From Lachnospiraceae bacterium (GTDB lineage Bacteria > Bacillota > Clostridia > Lachnospirales > Lachnospiraceae), in the NCBI GenBank assembly GCA_900770325.1, contig CAAGKE010000098.1, positions 1 through 5,328 of the forward strand: DNA of 5,328 nucleotides. Direction: 5' to 3'. Positions 1 to 5,130 of the stretch are shown here, piece by piece. Made by a program: the position numbers and the translations under genes. The notes beneath the pieces are model-generated. The model was not told the DNA's origin and made no database searches. It saw only the letters and a program-made list of their open reading frames with translations. Every line of letters starts with the position of its first letter. Position 1 is the first letter of the stretch.

Positions 1-715
1 CCGCCGCCCGCTTCAGGTCTTCCTCTTCCAGTCCCACGAACACCGCTTCCGCTTTTGCCGGCACCACATTTACCTTATCTCCCGCTTTCAGAATCTCGAT
101 CCTGGGTATCTCCGAAGACGGAGCAAAATCTGCCTCAAATTCCCTGGACAAACGGGCCTTTTCCAGATTGATCACCGGAAAATCCCCATCAGGAGTAAAG
201 GTGCAGGGCGCTTCCTGTTCCCGGCTGTAGTAATACTCCAGGTCAGAAGAACCGCATTCCTCATCCGACCCCAGTACCAGACGCACCCGCTGCTTCAGCG
301 GCAGCTTCAGATCCCGGATCGCCCGCAGTGCATACAGGGCTGCGATCGCCGGTCCTTTATCATCCGAAGTGCCCCTGCCATAGATTTTTCCATCCAGAAT
401 CAACGGTTCAAAGGGTTTCGTCACTGTCCATTCGTCTGTAACAGGCACCACATCCAGATGGGCCAGAATATCCAGCTTCTTTTCACCTTCCCCCAGATCC
501 CCTGTCACCACATAATGCTCGTAGTTCCTGGTATCCAGTCCATATGCTTTCATCATCTGCTCTGCCGCATCCAGCACCATAGCCGGTCCTTTTCCAAAGG
601 GCATACCCGGTTCGGCAGTACCTTTCTGGCTGTCAATACGCACCAGCTTCATCACATCCTGCAGCATTTCCTCTTTCTTGCTGTCAATATAGGCATCAAT
701 TTGTTCTCTGTACAT
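1..715 (-). CDS. pepV: M20 family dipeptidase, PepV-like (C-terminal half beyond the left edge)
   Basis: The first 238 residues of a zinc-dependent M20/M28-type peptidase are present; the family is normally about 450-470 residues, so roughly half is missing at the left edge. Visible motifs are LAHLDVVP (His86, Asp88), GRGTSDDKGP (bridging Asp118), GSDEECGSSD (Glu152 as general base, Glu153 as metal ligand) and TPDGDFPVINLEKAR (Asp176). Their spacing is one residue off the described zinc ligands of Lactobacillus PepV (His87, Asp119, Glu153/154, Asp177); the last ligand, a C-terminal histidine, would lie outside the window. PepV-type enzymes are cytoplasmic and cleave dipeptides with broad specificity. 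The start at 715 is chosen because GGAGG lies 8 nt upstream; an in-frame ATG at 730 overlaps that ribosome binding site and is unlikely to be used. The gene follows the symporter gene on the same strand after 73 bp. The family call is strong; the exact substrate is not known. Confidence 0.93.
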   Translation of the reverse strand, partial: MYREQIDAYIDSKKEEMLQDVMKLVRIDSQKGTAEPGMPFGKGPAMVLDAAEQMMKAYGLDTRNYEHYVVTGDLGEGEKKLDILAHLDVVPVTDEWTVTKPFEPLILDGKIYGRGTSDDKGPAIAALYALRAIRDLKLPLKQRVRLVLGSDEECGSSDLEYYYSREQEAPCTFTPDGDFPVINLEKARLSREFEADFAPSSEIPRIEILKAGDKVNVVPAKAEAVFVGLEEEDLKRAA

Positions 716-723
716 ATCCTTTC

Positions 724-728
724 CCTCC
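724..728 (-). promoter_or_regulatory. Ribosome binding site that decides the dipeptidase start
   Basis: GGAGG on the minus strand lies 8 nt before the ATG at 715. The alternative in-frame ATG (730-728) shares its G with this motif and has no comparable site of its own, so 715 is preferred. Confidence 0.7.
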
Positions 729-744
729 ATTTCCCTTTGTTCCT

Positions 745-773
745 ATTTTTATTCTTTTTCCCCGTATTGTCAA
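745..773 (-). promoter_or_regulatory. Candidate sigma-A promoter for the dipeptidase gene
   Basis: On the minus strand a perfect TTGACA -35 box (768-773) is followed by a 16-nt spacer and TAAAAA (746-751), or by a 17-nt spacer and AAAAAT (745-750), each 4/6 to TATAAT. It lies in the 73-bp gap between the symporter stop and the dipeptidase start, so the peptidase can probably be expressed on its own. The -10 box is weak, which keeps confidence moderate. Confidence 0.45.
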
Positions 774-788
774 CCTTTGATTTCCGGT

Positions 789-2042
789 TCAGAAAATATC
801 CCTGTTCACAGAGCCATTCCCGGCCGCCACGATGGTGGTGCACATGGCATCACCGGTTACATTGACTGCTGTTCTGGCCATATCCAGGATCCTGTCAATT
901 CCCATAATCATTCCGATGGCTTCCACCGGAAGGTTCACCGACTGAAACACCATAGACAGGGTGATCAGTCCCACGCCCGGTACTCCCGCTGTCCCCACGG
1001 AAGCCAGAGTAGCTGTAGCGATCACAGTCAGATAGTCTGCCGGTGTCAGTATGATCCCGTAGGCCTGAGCTGCGAAACACACTGCCACCCCCTGCATGAT
1101 CGCAGTACCATCCATATTGATCGTGGCCCCCAACGGGATCGTAAAAGAGGATACCTCTCTGGACACTCCGATTTTCTCCTCCAGTGTCTCGATTGCCAGA
1201 GGAATTACAGCAGTGGATGAGGCAGTGGAAAATGCCAGACTCATTACCGGGAAATATTTCCGTATAAAGCGGAAAGGATTCATTTTTGCAAAAACAGTAA
1301 GCAGCACAGGATAGGAACCAAAGCAATGAATCGCCAGCCCCAGCAGTACACAGAACATATATTTTGCCATGGGAATCATGCCTGTGATGCCTATCCCTGC
1401 AAAGGTTCTGCCCACCAGGCAGAATACCCCGACCGGCGCTGCTTTCATGACAAGATCCGTCATTTCCATCATAATATCATTAAACTGGCCGAAAAACTGA
1501 AAAACTGCCTGGGTCTTTTCTCCCAGCCTGGCAAGAACAATTCCAAGAAACAGAGCAAATACAATAATCTGAAGCATGTTCCCCTCCGACAGAGCAGCTG
1601 CCGGATTTTTGGGAATGACGTTCAGCAGGGTTTCCGCAAAACCTTCGCTGGCCGCGATCTCCACCCGCTCTTTCTGAGCCGTTTCAAGCTTCAGATTGGT
1701 TCCCGGCTGCAAAAGCGTTCCTGTTCCAAGTGCAATCACCACAGCCAGCGCTGTTGTCATCAGATAAAACGCAATGGTTTTTCCACCCACCTTTCCCAGT
1801 GTCTTCGTATCACCGATCGCTGCGCTTCCGCAGACCAGTGATGCCAGCACCAGCGGAACCACCAGCATCTGCATCAGACGCAGAAATCCCTGTCCCACCA
1901 CGTAAAAAATACCATCTACCATGATCGTATCTCTCACATATCCGGCAGGAAGCTGATACAAAACCATCCCCACCACAGCTCCCAGCAGCAGCGCAGTCAG
2001 GATCCATGCAGTGGGCCCGGCTTTTTTCCATTTCTTTTTCAT
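789..2042 (-). CDS. Dicarboxylate/amino acid:cation symporter (DAACS family, GltP/GltT-like)
   Basis: A 417-residue membrane carrier, the normal family length, with many hydrophobic segments. It should take up acidic amino acids or C4-dicarboxylates with Na+ or H+. Family hallmarks occur in order: the serine-rich re-entrant loop HP1 (FSTASSTAVIP, about 271-281), NMDGT (309-313) in TM7, the HP2 tip GTAGVPG (350-356), and TM8 DRILDMARTAVNVTGD (383-398). The TM8 residues match the GltPh spacing for Asp390, Asp394, Arg397, Thr398, Asn401 and Asp405. The Arg (here 390) contacts the substrate side-chain carboxylate in GltPh, so an acidic substrate is more likely than serine or alanine. The start at 2042 (MKKKWKKAG) has AGGAGG 6 nt upstream. 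The frame stays open upstream to an ATG at 2135, but that 31-residue extension is basic, not family-like and lacks a good ribosome binding site. The gene lies 103 bp after the response regulator. Confidence 0.93.
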   Translation of the reverse strand: MKKKWKKAGPTAWILTALLLGAVVGMVLYQLPAGYVRDTIMVDGIFYVVGQGFLRLMQMLVVPLVLASLVCGSAAIGDTKTLGKVGGKTIAFYLMTTALAVVIALGTGTLLQPGTNLKLETAQKERVEIAASEGFAETLLNVIPKNPAAALSEGNMLQIIVFALFLGIVLARLGEKTQAVFQFFGQFNDIMMEMTDLVMKAAPVGVFCLVGRTFAGIGITGMIPMAKYMFCVLLGLAIHCFGSYPVLLTVFAKMNPFRFIRKYFPVMSLAFSTASSTAVIPLAIETLEEKIGVSREVSSFTIPLGATINMDGTAIMQGVAVCFAAQAYGIILTPADYLTVIATATLASVGTAGVPGVGLITLSMVFQSVNLPVEAIGMIMGIDRILDMARTAVNVTGDAMCTTIVAAGNGSVNRDIF

Positions 2043-2145
2043 CAGCGTCCTCCTTATTCTTCCCCCTCTTCCTGATTTTACTTTTGAATTCTTCTGGCGG
2101 TGCAGCCTCCCGTTTTCTATTCTGTTTCTTTTCAATTTTTTTATT

Positions 2146-2970
2146 CTATGTCATTTTATCATGGAGTCTCTTTTTTTCCTCCGCAATTCTGCCAAGACGT
2201 GCATTTCCAACCTCAGCCCAGGAGTATTCCATCATGTACTCCCCATGATACTGTTCAATCGCCTCCGGTACTCCGTCCAGCATCTGATAATAATCACAGG
2301 AAACCCGATCCACTTCAATAGCCCTTATCCCGTTTTCCTCCTTCAGAATAAATTCAATATTCTCCTGCAAAAGCAGCTCCCTCAGCCGCATTGCCGTCAC
2401 ACGAAACAATGCCTTGGTCTGTTCATCATCCGGCCGGTCCTCCCACAAATACGTAATCGCCTCCTCACAAGTCAGAGAATTTCCCGCAAAATCCACCAGA
2501 AGAGCCAGTAGTTCTTTTACCTTCTTCTTTCGGATCGGTACCAGGCATCCATTTACAAAGAGATCAAACCTGGGCATTGTTTTGAAAAAGACCGCCGGTT
2601 CCTTACGGATATGGTATCGTTTTTCTATTTTTTCAAATTGTTTTTCCAGCTCCTTCTCACTGTAAGGCTTTAGCAGATACCCATCTGCGTCCGCTTCAAA
2701 CGCCTGCAGGGCATAAGATGCGTATTTACTGACAAAAATGATGGGAAGATTCCGCTGAATCCTTCTTAAACGTCCGGCCAGAGATATCCCGCCATTTTCC
2801 GGAACAGAAATATCCAGGAAAGCAGCATCCACTCTTCCGGAAAGCAAAAACTCCACCGTCTTTTTCTCATTTAAAAAAGTATACACTTCCTCCACATTTT
2901 CCAGCATTTCTGCCATTTCTTTAAATTTTCTGCCTTCCTGCTCATTGCTGTCCATATAGATCACCCGCAT
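2146..2970 (-). CDS. Response regulator with receiver and SARP-type DNA-binding domain
   Basis: A 274-residue cytoplasmic regulator. Residues about 1-118 form a CheY-like receiver: an acidic residue after strand 1 (Asp7), phospho-acceptor Asp53 in AAFLDISVP, a Ser at the switch position (FVSKY, about 81), and Lys101 in GYLLKPY. Residues about 130-210 (FDLFVNGCLVPIRKKKVKELLALLV and on) resemble the OmpR/SARP winged helix with a basic positioning helix; the tail through 270 resembles a shortened BTAD region. No sensor kinase gene is present, so it is an orphan here. The start at 2970 has GGAGG 8 nt upstream; an in-frame ATG at 2985 overlaps that site and would add only MEEQQ. It precedes the symporter gene by 103 bp with no terminator visible, so control of symporter expression is plausible but unproven. 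Its target and signal are unknown. Confidence 0.87.
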   Translation of the reverse strand: MRVIYMDSNEQEGRKFKEMAEMLENVEEVYTFLNEKKTVEFLLSGRVDAAFLDISVPENGGISLAGRLRRIQRNLPIIFVSKYASYALQAFEADADGYLLKPYSEKELEKQFEKIEKRYHIRKEPAVFFKTMPRFDLFVNGCLVPIRKKKVKELLALLVDFAGNSLTCEEAITYLWEDRPDDEQTKALFRVTAMRLRELLLQENIEFILKEENGIRAIEVDRVSCDYYQMLDGVPEAIEQYHGEYMMEYSWAEVGNARLGRIAEEKKRLHDKMT

Positions 2971-2978
2971 CTGCTGCT

Positions 2979-2983
2979 CCTCC
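2979..2983 (-). promoter_or_regulatory. Ribosome binding site that decides the response regulator start
   Basis: GGAGG on the minus strand lies 8 nt before the ATG at 2970. An in-frame ATG (2985-2983) is fused to it, in exactly the arrangement seen at the dipeptidase start. Confidence 0.65.
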
Positions 2984-3014
2984 ATTTTCTTCTTTTGTAC
3001 CTTCCATTTTGATA

Positions 3015-3057
3015 TATTACTATATTAATGACTCATAATAGTAATAATAAGTCATTA
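3015..3057. repeat. Two overlapping inverted repeats upstream of the response regulator
   Basis: TATTACTAT (3015-3023) is the reverse complement of ATAGTAATA (3038-3046). TAATGACT (3026-3033) is the reverse complement of AGTCATTA (3050-3057). The two dyads interlock and lie around and just downstream of the candidate -10 box for the response regulator, so they could be a protein-binding operator or a leader hairpin. The region is AT-rich, which raises the chance of accidental repeats. Confidence 0.5.
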
Positions 3058-3082
3058 TAACTGATTGTCTTTCATTCGGAAA
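3054..3082 (-). promoter_or_regulatory. Candidate promoter for the response regulator gene
   Basis: On the minus strand there is a perfect TATAAT (3054-3059), 17 nt from a poor -35 hexamer TTTCCG (3077-3082, 3/6). Transcription would start near 3047 and leave a leader of about 77 nt. The weak -35 together with the nearby dyads would fit a promoter controlled by a regulator. Confidence 0.4.
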
Positions 3083-3121
3083 CTGTTTTTTCACTTGTTT
3101 TTCATTTTATCGCATTTTTAT

Positions 3122-3150
3122 GTATATTTTTTTCCCTTATACACATACTA
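3122..3150 (+). promoter_or_regulatory. Candidate sigma-G (forespore) promoter for the coat gene pair
   Basis: GTATA (3122-3126), a 17-nt spacer and CATACTA (3144-3150) match the Bacillus subtilis sigma-G consensus as I recall it (GHATR, 17-18 nt, CATWMTA). A related sigma-E reading also exists: ATATT (3124-3128), 15 nt, then CATACTAC (3144-3151), 6/8 to CATACAHT. Either would put these genes under sporulation control, which agrees with the CotF-family product. The transcript would start near 3157. Confidence 0.5.
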
Positions 3151-3157
3151 CCAACAG

Positions 3158-3220
3158 ACGGGAGCGTATTCGTTACTGTGAACAATGTGAACAGTAACGC
3201 ACATTCTGTACGCTCTCCGT
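3158..3220 (+). promoter_or_regulatory. Nested hairpin leader of the coat gene transcript
   Basis: An outer stem of ACGGGAGCGTA (3158-3168) pairs with 3209-3220, 11 bp with T3216 bulged. It encloses an inner stem CGTTACTGT/ACAGTAACG (3171-3179/3191-3199, 9 bp). The outer stem begins at the predicted transcript start and is followed by a T-rich stretch (3219-3233) and then the AGGAGG site. It could protect the mRNA 5' end, act as an attenuator, or be a palindromic element inserted there. Confidence 0.5.
3172..3198. repeat. 27-bp palindrome, copy 1
   Basis: Arms GTTACTGT (3172-3179) and ACAGTAAC (3191-3198) around an 11-bp centre; also a direct repeat TGTGAACA at 3177-3184 and 3186-3193. It is identical at 24 of 27 positions to copy 2 at 3755-3781, with both arms unchanged and the differences confined to the centre. 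Arm conservation suggests selection on the dyad as an operator, or a shared dispersed repeat. Confidence 0.75.
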
Positions 3221-3244
3221 TTTATTACATTTTAGGAGGCTAAT

Positions 3245-3430
3245 ATGGGATCATTATCAGAAAAAGAACTCTCTCTGCTCAACGATGCATTATCCGAAGA
3301 ACAGCTTTTAGTCAGCAAATACCAGATGCTGGCCCAGCAGTCACAGGAACCGGAAATCAGCAGTAAATTCCAGCAGATTTCCCAGAAACATCAAAAACAT
3401 TTTAATGAATTATATTCTTTATTGGGTTAG
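3245..3430 (+). CDS. Small ferritin-like / spore coat-type protein (61 aa)
   Basis: A soluble, helix-rich protein of 61 residues with no signal peptide or membrane segment. The pattern EEQLLVSKYQMLAQQS near the start and QISQKHQKHFNEL near the end resembles a half four-helix ferritin-like unit, as in CotF/coat-type proteins of clostridia; short proteins of this sort often sit next to a CotF gene. Metal-binding residues of true ferritins are not complete, so a structural or partner role in the spore is more likely than an enzymatic one. The start has a strong AGGAGG 5 nt upstream, and the stop codon overlaps the AGGAGG of the next gene, so the two are surely translated from one mRNA. The coding assignment is firm; the family call is by resemblance only. 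Confidence 0.8.
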   Translation: MGSLSEKELSLLNDALSEEQLLVSKYQMLAQQSQEPEISSKFQQISQKHQKHFNELYSLLG

Positions 3431-3441
3431 GAGGCGAAACA

Positions 3442-3705
3442 ATGAAGGCACCTTATACGGAAAAGGAAATACTCAGCGATGGTCTGGCTATCGCAAAATA
3501 TTCTACTGATAATTACAATCTCTTTTCAAATGAATGCGCTCATGAAAATGTGCGCAGTACCATGATGCGGATTCTGAATGAAGAGCATGACATTCAGGAT
3601 GAAGTATTTCATATAATGTCAGCAAAAGGATTTTATCCCACTCCGGCTGCGGAGGAAAAAAAGATCCAGGAAACCAGGCAGCGTTTTATGAGTGGCTGTA
3701 AATAG
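3442..3705 (+). CDS. CotF-family spore coat protein (87 aa)
   Basis: An 87-residue soluble protein matching the Coat F domain pattern almost end to end: TEKEILSDGLAIAKYSTDNYNLFSNEC (about 6-32), then the R-S-T-M-M-R-I-L-N-E-E-H helix (about 38-49), then FHIMSAKGFYPTPAA (about 56-70), which corresponds to the typical M-x-x-x-G-[WF]-Y-P ending. Coat F proteins are helical, ferritin-like components of spore coat or inner spore layers; their exact function is poorly defined. The AGGAGG site overlaps the stop codon of the preceding gene, and the start lies 11 nt after that stop, indicating an operon with translational linkage. It ends in a basic SGCK tail. No clear terminator follows; the next 50 bp hold the second 27-bp palindrome. 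Confidence 0.87.
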   Translation: MKAPYTEKEILSDGLAIAKYSTDNYNLFSNECAHENVRSTMMRILNEEHDIQDEVFHIMSAKGFYPTPAAEEKKIQETRQRFMSGCK

Positions 3706-3722
3706 CTGATTACTGTTCATAC

Positions 3723-3751
3723 TTTACTTTTTCCATTTTCTATTGGATAAT
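3723..3751 (+). promoter_or_regulatory. Candidate sigma-A promoter for the MerR-methyltransferase gene
   Basis: TTTACT (3723-3728, 4/6), a 17-nt spacer and GATAAT (3746-3751, 5/6). The start would be near 3758, inside palindrome copy 2, leaving a leader of about 107 nt with two hairpins. No better promoter is seen closer to the gene: a TAGAAT at 3841-3846 lacks a -35 box at proper spacing. Confidence 0.4.
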
Positions 3752-3754
3752 AAA

Positions 3755-3781
3755 GTTACTGTGAACAACGCAAACAGTAAC
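3755..3781. repeat. 27-bp palindrome, copy 2
   Basis: Same GTTACTGT/ACAGTAAC arms and 11-bp spacing as copy 1. It overlaps the predicted transcription start of the MerR-methyltransferase gene, an operator-like position. A related half-site, TTACTGTTCA (3710-3719), which matches the reverse complement of copy 1 for 10 nt, lies just upstream of the -35 box. Confidence 0.75.
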
Positions 3782-3785
3782 ATAA

Positions 3786-3836
3786 TAAAGAAAAAGGCTG
3801 TCACAAAATCATGCATCACCTGATTTGGGGCAGCCT
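3786..3836 (-). terminator. Strong hairpin with terminator signals on the minus strand
   Basis: The arms begin AGGCTGTCACAAAATCA (3795-3811) and end TGATTTGGGGCAGCCT (3821-3836), giving about 14 pairs with one wobble, one mismatch and one extra A, around a 9-nt loop. On the minus strand the stem is followed by TTTTTCTTT, the layout of an intrinsic terminator. On the plus strand no T-run follows. No minus-strand gene lies to its right within the window, so its orientation is unexplained. Confidence 0.6.
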
Positions 3837-3864
3837 CTGATAGAATACTGGGGATGAACAACAT

Positions 3865-5055
3865 ATGAAATTAAAAGGGTACTATTCCTCCGGAGAATTC
3901 GCCCGGATGGCGGATGTTTCTGTGCGTACCATCCGCTTCTATGATAAGCAGAATATTCTGAAGCCATCGCTGGTAACCGAAAGCGGCGCACGGTTTTACA
4001 CTGATTCCGATCTGGCACGTCTGCAGCAGATCCTGCTGCTGAAATATCTGGGATTTTCTCTGGACGACATCCGGGAGATGACCATCGATGACGCAGACTA
4101 CCATTTTATGCTGAATTCTCTTAAGCTTCAGTTAAAGCTGGTACAGGACCGGATCGAACAGATGCGCCTGGTGGAGAAAGCCATTGAAGACACAGCCAGC
4201 GCAATTGAAAGCCGCCATAATATTGACTGGAGCCAGATGCTCAATCTGATACACCTTACAGGTATGGAAAAGAGCATGGCCGGACAATACCGGAATGCCA
4301 GCAATCTTTCCGCCCGTATCCGGCTTCACAGCCTTTATTCTCAGAATAAGCAGGGCTGGTTTCCCTGGATCTATGAACAATGCCGGATTCAGGAGGGAAT
4401 GAAAATCCTGGAGATCGGATGCGGAAATGGCGCACTCTGGACAGAAAATATGAACAGGCTTCCAAAGAATATCAGTATCTGCCTTTCTGATATTTCAGAG
4501 GGCATGATTCGGGATGTCCGCCGTTGTGTGGGGAATGATCCACGTTTTTCTTTCCGTGTCTTTGACTGTCACCAGATTCCTTTTGAAGCAGAAGCCTTTG
4601 ATCTGGTCATTGCAAACCATGTTTTATTCTACTGCCGGGCCATTCCTCTGGTCTGTGGAGAAGCAAGACGGGTACTCAAGCCCGGCGGCCGGTTTCTGTG
4701 CAGCAGCTACGGGTCCGGTCATATGAAAGAGATTACCCGGCTGGTACAGGAATTCGACAATCACATCGTATTGTCCGGTGACCGTCTGTATGACCGTTTT
4801 GGTCTGGAAAATGGTACCGGAATACTTTCCCCCATCTTCGATGAGATCCGGATGCTTCGTTTCGAAGACAGTCTGATGGTAAACCGGCCGGAGCCTCTGA
4901 TTGAATACATTCTCTCCTGCCACGGAAATCAAAATCAGTATCTGCTGGAGCGATACAAGGATTTTCGCGCTTTTGTGGAGCGTAAAACAAAAAACGGGTT
5001 CTCCATTACCAAGGAAGCCGGACTGTTTCTATGTACCCGGACTGAAAAGGAATGA
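3865..5055 (+). CDS. MerR-family regulator fused to a SAM-dependent methyltransferase
   Basis: A 396-residue two-domain protein. Residues about 6-75 form a MerR winged helix (YSSGEFARMADVSVRTIRFY, then GARFYTDSDLARLQQILLLKYLGFSLDDIREM). A dimerisation helix follows (about 80-115). Residues about 165-285 carry a class I methyltransferase core: ILEIGCGNGALW (181-192, SAM-binding motif I), the acidic loop CLSDIS (Asp209), DCHQIPFEAEAFDLVIANHVLFY (234-256) and RRVLKPGGRF (268-277). The rest (about 286-396) is probably the substrate-recognition cap. The methyltransferase stands where MerR proteins usually hold an effector-binding domain, so it may modify or sense a small molecule and couple that to transcription; the substrate is unknown. 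The start has only a weak GGGG 11 nt upstream and overlaps a 4-codon ORF (3854-3868). A MerR-type operator lies 48 bp after the stop. No terminator is visible. Confidence 0.9.
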   Translation: MKLKGYYSSGEFARMADVSVRTIRFYDKQNILKPSLVTESGARFYTDSDLARLQQILLLKYLGFSLDDIREMTIDDADYHFMLNSLKLQLKLVQDRIEQMRLVEKAIEDTASAIESRHNIDWSQMLNLIHLTGMEKSMAGQYRNASNLSARIRLHSLYSQNKQGWFPWIYEQCRIQEGMKILEIGCGNGALWTENMNRLPKNISICLSDISEGMIRDVRRCVGNDPRFSFRVFDCHQIPFEAEAFDLVIANHVLFYCRAIPLVCGEARRVLKPGGRFLCSSYGSGHMKEITRLVQEFDNHIVLSGDRLYDRFGLENGTGILSPIFDEIRMLRFEDSLMVNRPEPLIEYILSCHGNQNQYLLERYKDFRAFVERKTKNGFSITKEAGLFLCTRTEKE

Positions 5056-5099
5056 TGAACTGATTCTGCAAAATATTTCCTGAATTTTAAAAAAAGTAC

Positions 5100-5130
5100 T
5101 TGAAGGTGACTTTACGTCATCTTTTATAAT
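5100..5130 (+). promoter_or_regulatory. MerR-type promoter with operator in a 19-bp spacer
   Basis: TTGAAG (5100-5105, 4/6), a 19-nt spacer and a perfect TATAAT (5125-5130). The spacer is filled by an imperfect palindrome, AAGGTGAC (5103-5110), 5 nt, GTCATCTT (5116-5123), with 7 of 8 positions complementary. An over-long 19-20 bp spacer with a dyad between the boxes is the standard architecture for promoters activated by MerR proteins through DNA untwisting. The MerR-methyltransferase ending at 5055 is the obvious candidate regulator. Confidence 0.72.

Noticed and set aside
458..865. Plus-strand ORF of 135 aa
   Set aside because: It lies antisense to the dipeptidase motifs and the 3' end of the symporter, has no family-like sequence and no ribosome binding site.
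777..1220. Plus-strand ORF of 147 aa rich in His, Ser and Arg
   Set aside because: Mirror frame of the conserved C-terminal half of the symporter; composition is typical of a shadow frame.
2094..2110. Possible terminator between the response regulator and symporter (GGC and GCC segments)
   Set aside because: Only about 3 base pairs and no T-run on the minus strand.
2043..2135. 31-residue N-terminal extension of the symporter
   Set aside because: The segment is basic and unlike the family, and AGGAGG sits 6 nt before the ATG at 2042.
2011..2511. Plus-strand ORF of 166 aa with a hydrophobic N-terminus
   Set aside because: It is antisense to the response regulator; the Phe/Leu/Ile runs come from the reverse of Lys/Glu-rich codons.
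5056..5099. Terminator after the MerR-methyltransferase gene
   Set aside because: Only AT-rich sequence without a GC stem is seen, so read-through into the next region is possible.
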